Source: Planoprotostelium fungivorum (Eukaryota > Evosea > Variosea > Cavosteliida > Cavosteliaceae). Taken from it: 64,000 nucleotides of DNA. Below, piece after piece: positions 61,821 through 64,000 of this stretch. The notes below the pieces were generated by a model. It was given only the letters and a program-made list of their open reading frames with translations. It was not told where the DNA came from and did no database searches. Both the position numbers and the translations under genes were made by a program. Position 1 is the first letter of the stretch. The number at the start of each line of letters is the position of its first letter. The stretch covers positions 60,041-124,040 of the forward strand of contig MDYQ01000254.1 in NCBI GenBank assembly GCA_003024175.1. Direction: 5' to 3'.

Positions 61821-62850
61821 AGATGCCTTCGCTAGGGAATGGAAAAGAGGGAATCATTCTGTGGATCCACAACATATTGAATCGAGAGGTGTGTAGAACA
61901 GAGATTCTCATCTGACCCTCTCAGATCCTCCTTGCCTTATCGTTTGGGGAGCGCGAAAATCTTCACGAAATTAGACCTTAAGGACGCTTATTGGCTGATT
62001 TGTATAAGAGAAGGCGACGAATGGAAAACAGCATTTCGTACACGTTACGGTCTGTTCGAGTACTTAGTAATACCATTCGGTTTGTCGAATGCTCTGGGGA
62101 ATTTCCAAGCGTACGTACACAGCTGCTTCTCTGATATGTTGGACCGATTTGTGATCATCTACCTCTATGACTTCTTGATCTTCAGCAAATCTGAACAGGA
62201 ACATATCCAACACGTCTCACTTGTATTACAACGAATGATAGAGAAGAAGCTATTCTGTAACCTAAAGAAGTGTCAATTCCACACAACTCGAGTGGAATTC
62301 TTAGGGTACAATATTTCACCCCTGGATTACACATGTGTCCAGATCGTATCAAATCGATACAGGACTGGAAACCTCCTACAAATGTCAAGGAAACACAGTC
62401 ATTCCTTGGATTCTGTAACTTCTATCGTAATTTCATTCCGTATTATTCGACCCTTTCATCACCATTATCCAATCTCACCCGTAAAACGGTTGCTTGGGAA
62501 TGGGGGACAGTGCAGCAGAAAGCCTTCGACGATCTCAAAGCGGCTTTTGCATCTGCAGACGTGGTCCGTCATTTTGACAATACTTTGGATCTGGTCCTCA
62601 AGACAGATGCATCAGATTTTGCCATCTCTGGCATCCTCTCACACCAGACGGATTGCGCCCAATCTCCTCCACGCCACTCACCATCTATACTGATCATGAA
62701 AATTTGAGATGGTTCTCTTCTAAACAACACCTGAATCGACGTCAGATACGTTGGTCGCAATTCCTTGCAGAATTCAATTACAAATTGATCCATCGTCCTG
62801 GCAAATCGAATGTCAACCTTAAGAACAATAAGGAAATAACTTGTTGAATA
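61820..62850 (+). mobile_element. Ty3/gypsy LTR-retrotransposon pol remnant
   Basis: Plus-strand RT of the Ty3/gypsy type: KIFTKLDLKDAYWLICIREG, TRYGLFEYLVIPFGLSNALG, then IIYLYDFLIFSK, FLGYNISP and ETQSFLGFCNFYRNFIPYYS. RNase H follows with LKTDASDFAISGILS and YTDHENLRWFSSKQHLNRRQ, then HRPGKSNV. The active site reads YLYD, so the first Asp of the usual YLDD is lost. The frame shifts near 62325 and a stretch between the RNase H blocks is missing. No gag, protease, integrase or LTR is visible. A dead fragment that abuts the LINE remnant. Confidence 0.85.
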
Positions 62851-63078
62851 TGTAAAATGATCTTTCTATGAATTTTCACAGATCACGTGACGGAGCTAAA
62901 ACGACCCCTCTCAGACAAACACGTACACATCTTCATTTATATTAGCATTATCCATGGTCACAGGTGTTATTGGCTCAGTAAGTGCTGCCTCAAAAGCTTT
63001 TTCTACATCTTTCTTATGGATGATTTGCGCGAAGTGGAAAGTAACAGACTCTCTTCCGAGGGCCCAGAGTGCGCCTGA

Positions 63079-63755
63079 TCATCCACTGACGATTGTGGTG
63101 ACAGGTGCAACGTACGTCGCCCATCCGCCACCTGATTTCTGAGCCGTCTCTTTTGTTTGGAGGAAAGTGAAGACGCTTGAGGTGGCGGTTGTGATGAAGA
63201 CTACAACGGATCCAATAACCACAGCCATTTGCGTTGTTGGATAATTGACTAATTAATAAACATATAAAATATGATTTGGGTGATAGTCACCTTTTTGGGC
63301 AGCAAGGGCGTCCATAAAAGCTTGAATTGTCTCTCGGTTAACTATAAGTATATCAGATATAATATACACACAAGAATTCTGATATACATAAGACAAATTT
63401 TCCATGGAATTTTCCGGTCACGTAACACAGCCCAATCGACCCCTCTGGCCGCCGCTATGCGAGCTAGAGCCTGAGAGGCCCGTAGAGCCCCATAGAGGCC
63501 CTGAGGACACCGCGACGAGAATAAAGAGAATAAAAAGAGGAATAAGAAGGGTCGACACTCACCGGCGGCTACTTGGGCAGTCTGGGCGGAAGGAGGTGAG
63601 TATCTGGTCACCCTATTCTGTAGATCAGGCAGTAGAAGGATAGTGGCACACTGATCCTCTGTCTGGGTCCCAATGAATACATAGTATGTTTCTTTCTTCT
63701 CATCAGAGATTGGGAGATTAGAGACGGCTGTTACCAGTTGAGCTCGAGAAGTCAT
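63079..63755 (-). CDS. small single-span membrane protein, unrecognised
   Basis: Start MTSRAQLVTAVSNLPISDEK at 63755. The first exon continues YYVFIGTQTEDQCATILLLP and ends QTAQVAA. A 220-base intron, longer than usual here, joins VNRETIQAFMDALAAQK. A second intron joins the last exon: MAVVIGSVVVFITTATSSVF, then TFLQTKETAQKSGGGWATYV and APVTTIVSG. The hydrophobic stretch VVIGSVVVFITTATSSVFTF gives one membrane span. Size about 130 residues. No family recognised. Consistent splice frames support a real gene. Confidence 0.5.
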
Positions 63756-64000
63756 CTACAGACATCATCAGAAATGCAGGAGAACATGAACAATCTTGAG
63801 AAGTCGAGACCAAAAGCTTGGATTGATCGTGATGAATTACTTTTAGATGGCTGGAGGTGGCGGTAAACGGCGAGGAGGTGATGTGCAGGTGATATGGTCG
63901 AGAACTGGTTAAGTTAGAAGCTGAAAGATGAAACAAGAATGATGGAAAGAAGAGTCGGAAGTGATTACTTACCTGTGGAGCTCAAAATAAACGAGTGGAC
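63756..64000. other. right-edge flank, no gene supported
   Basis: 245 bases upstream of the minus-strand membrane protein gene, probably its 5' UTR and promoter. Only short frames present. Confidence 0.3.

Overview
The window is nuclear DNA from a eukaryote with a compact, intron-dense genome. Most genes are cut by GT-AG introns of about 38-80 bases, intergenic gaps are often only 90-400 bases, and several stop codons lie inside the poly(A) hexamer. The gene mix includes TOR, an Argonaute, ATP-citrate lyase, an SH2 protein built like a STAT/Cbl module, Zn2Cys6-PAS transcription factors, and many secreted or GPI-anchored carbohydrate-active proteins. This suggests a free-living amoebozoan, possibly a protosteloid amoeba. 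That placement is inferred from gene content and gene style; no marker gene proves it.

Layout. 1-2406 (-): ATP-citrate lyase, cut by the left edge. 2615-3517 (+): unknown protein. 4087-6718 (+): secreted beta-helix protein with bulb-lectin repeats and a GPI signal. 7086-12893 (+): very long coiled-coil protein with a central SAM domain, two DFRxxL-like motifs and a tandem array of Lys/Glu exons. 13043-13309 (-): small unknown. 13327-17012 (+): secreted beta-helix protein fused to a CE1-type esterase. 17487-18882 (+): secreted HExxH metallopeptidase-like protein with a ricin-type lectin tail. 18988-23056 (-): two unrecognised conserved-looking genes, one soluble and helical, one multi-pass membrane. 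23276-24316 (+): protein tyrosine phosphatase. 24627-25864 (+): BAH and AT-hook chromatin protein. 25954-28644 (+): tandem pair of Zn2Cys6-PAS factors. 29571-30208 (+): small GPI-anchored protein. 30527-34160 (-): Argonaute. 34312-35804 (+): Golgi-type glycosyltransferase. 35884-36369 (-): small secreted protein. 36849-38296 (-): queuosine salvage hydrolase. 38533-39716 (+): mitochondrial ribosomal protein uL13m, 5' end lost and partly duplicated at an assembly joint. 39771-42002 (-): coiled-coil, EF-hand-like, tandem-SH2 protein. 42425-43262 (-): PAAT-like. 43353-46078 (+): SDA1. 46147-47211 (+): Tim17/22/23-like membrane protein. 47307-56163 (-): TOR kinase. 56553-57639 (+): NmrA-like protein with two frameshifts. 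57725-59140 (-): GPI-anchored alginate-lyase-like protein. 59141-62850: AT-rich retroelement graveyard with a LINE (-) and a Ty3/gypsy remnant (+). 63079-63755 (-): small membrane protein.

Themes. One group is growth and translation control (TOR, SDA1, uL13m, queuosine salvage). A second is extracellular polysaccharide binding and breakdown (two beta-helix proteins, CE1 esterase, bulb and ricin lectins, alginate lyase), as expected of a microbe-eating cell. A third is phosphotyrosine signalling (PTP and SH2 protein). An Argonaute lies about 25 kb from decayed retroelements.

Two single-N positions (39041 and 41358) mark contig joins where overlapping ends were not merged, so the duplications there are probably artefacts. 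All exon boundaries are read by eye from GT-AG and protein continuity and are approximate.
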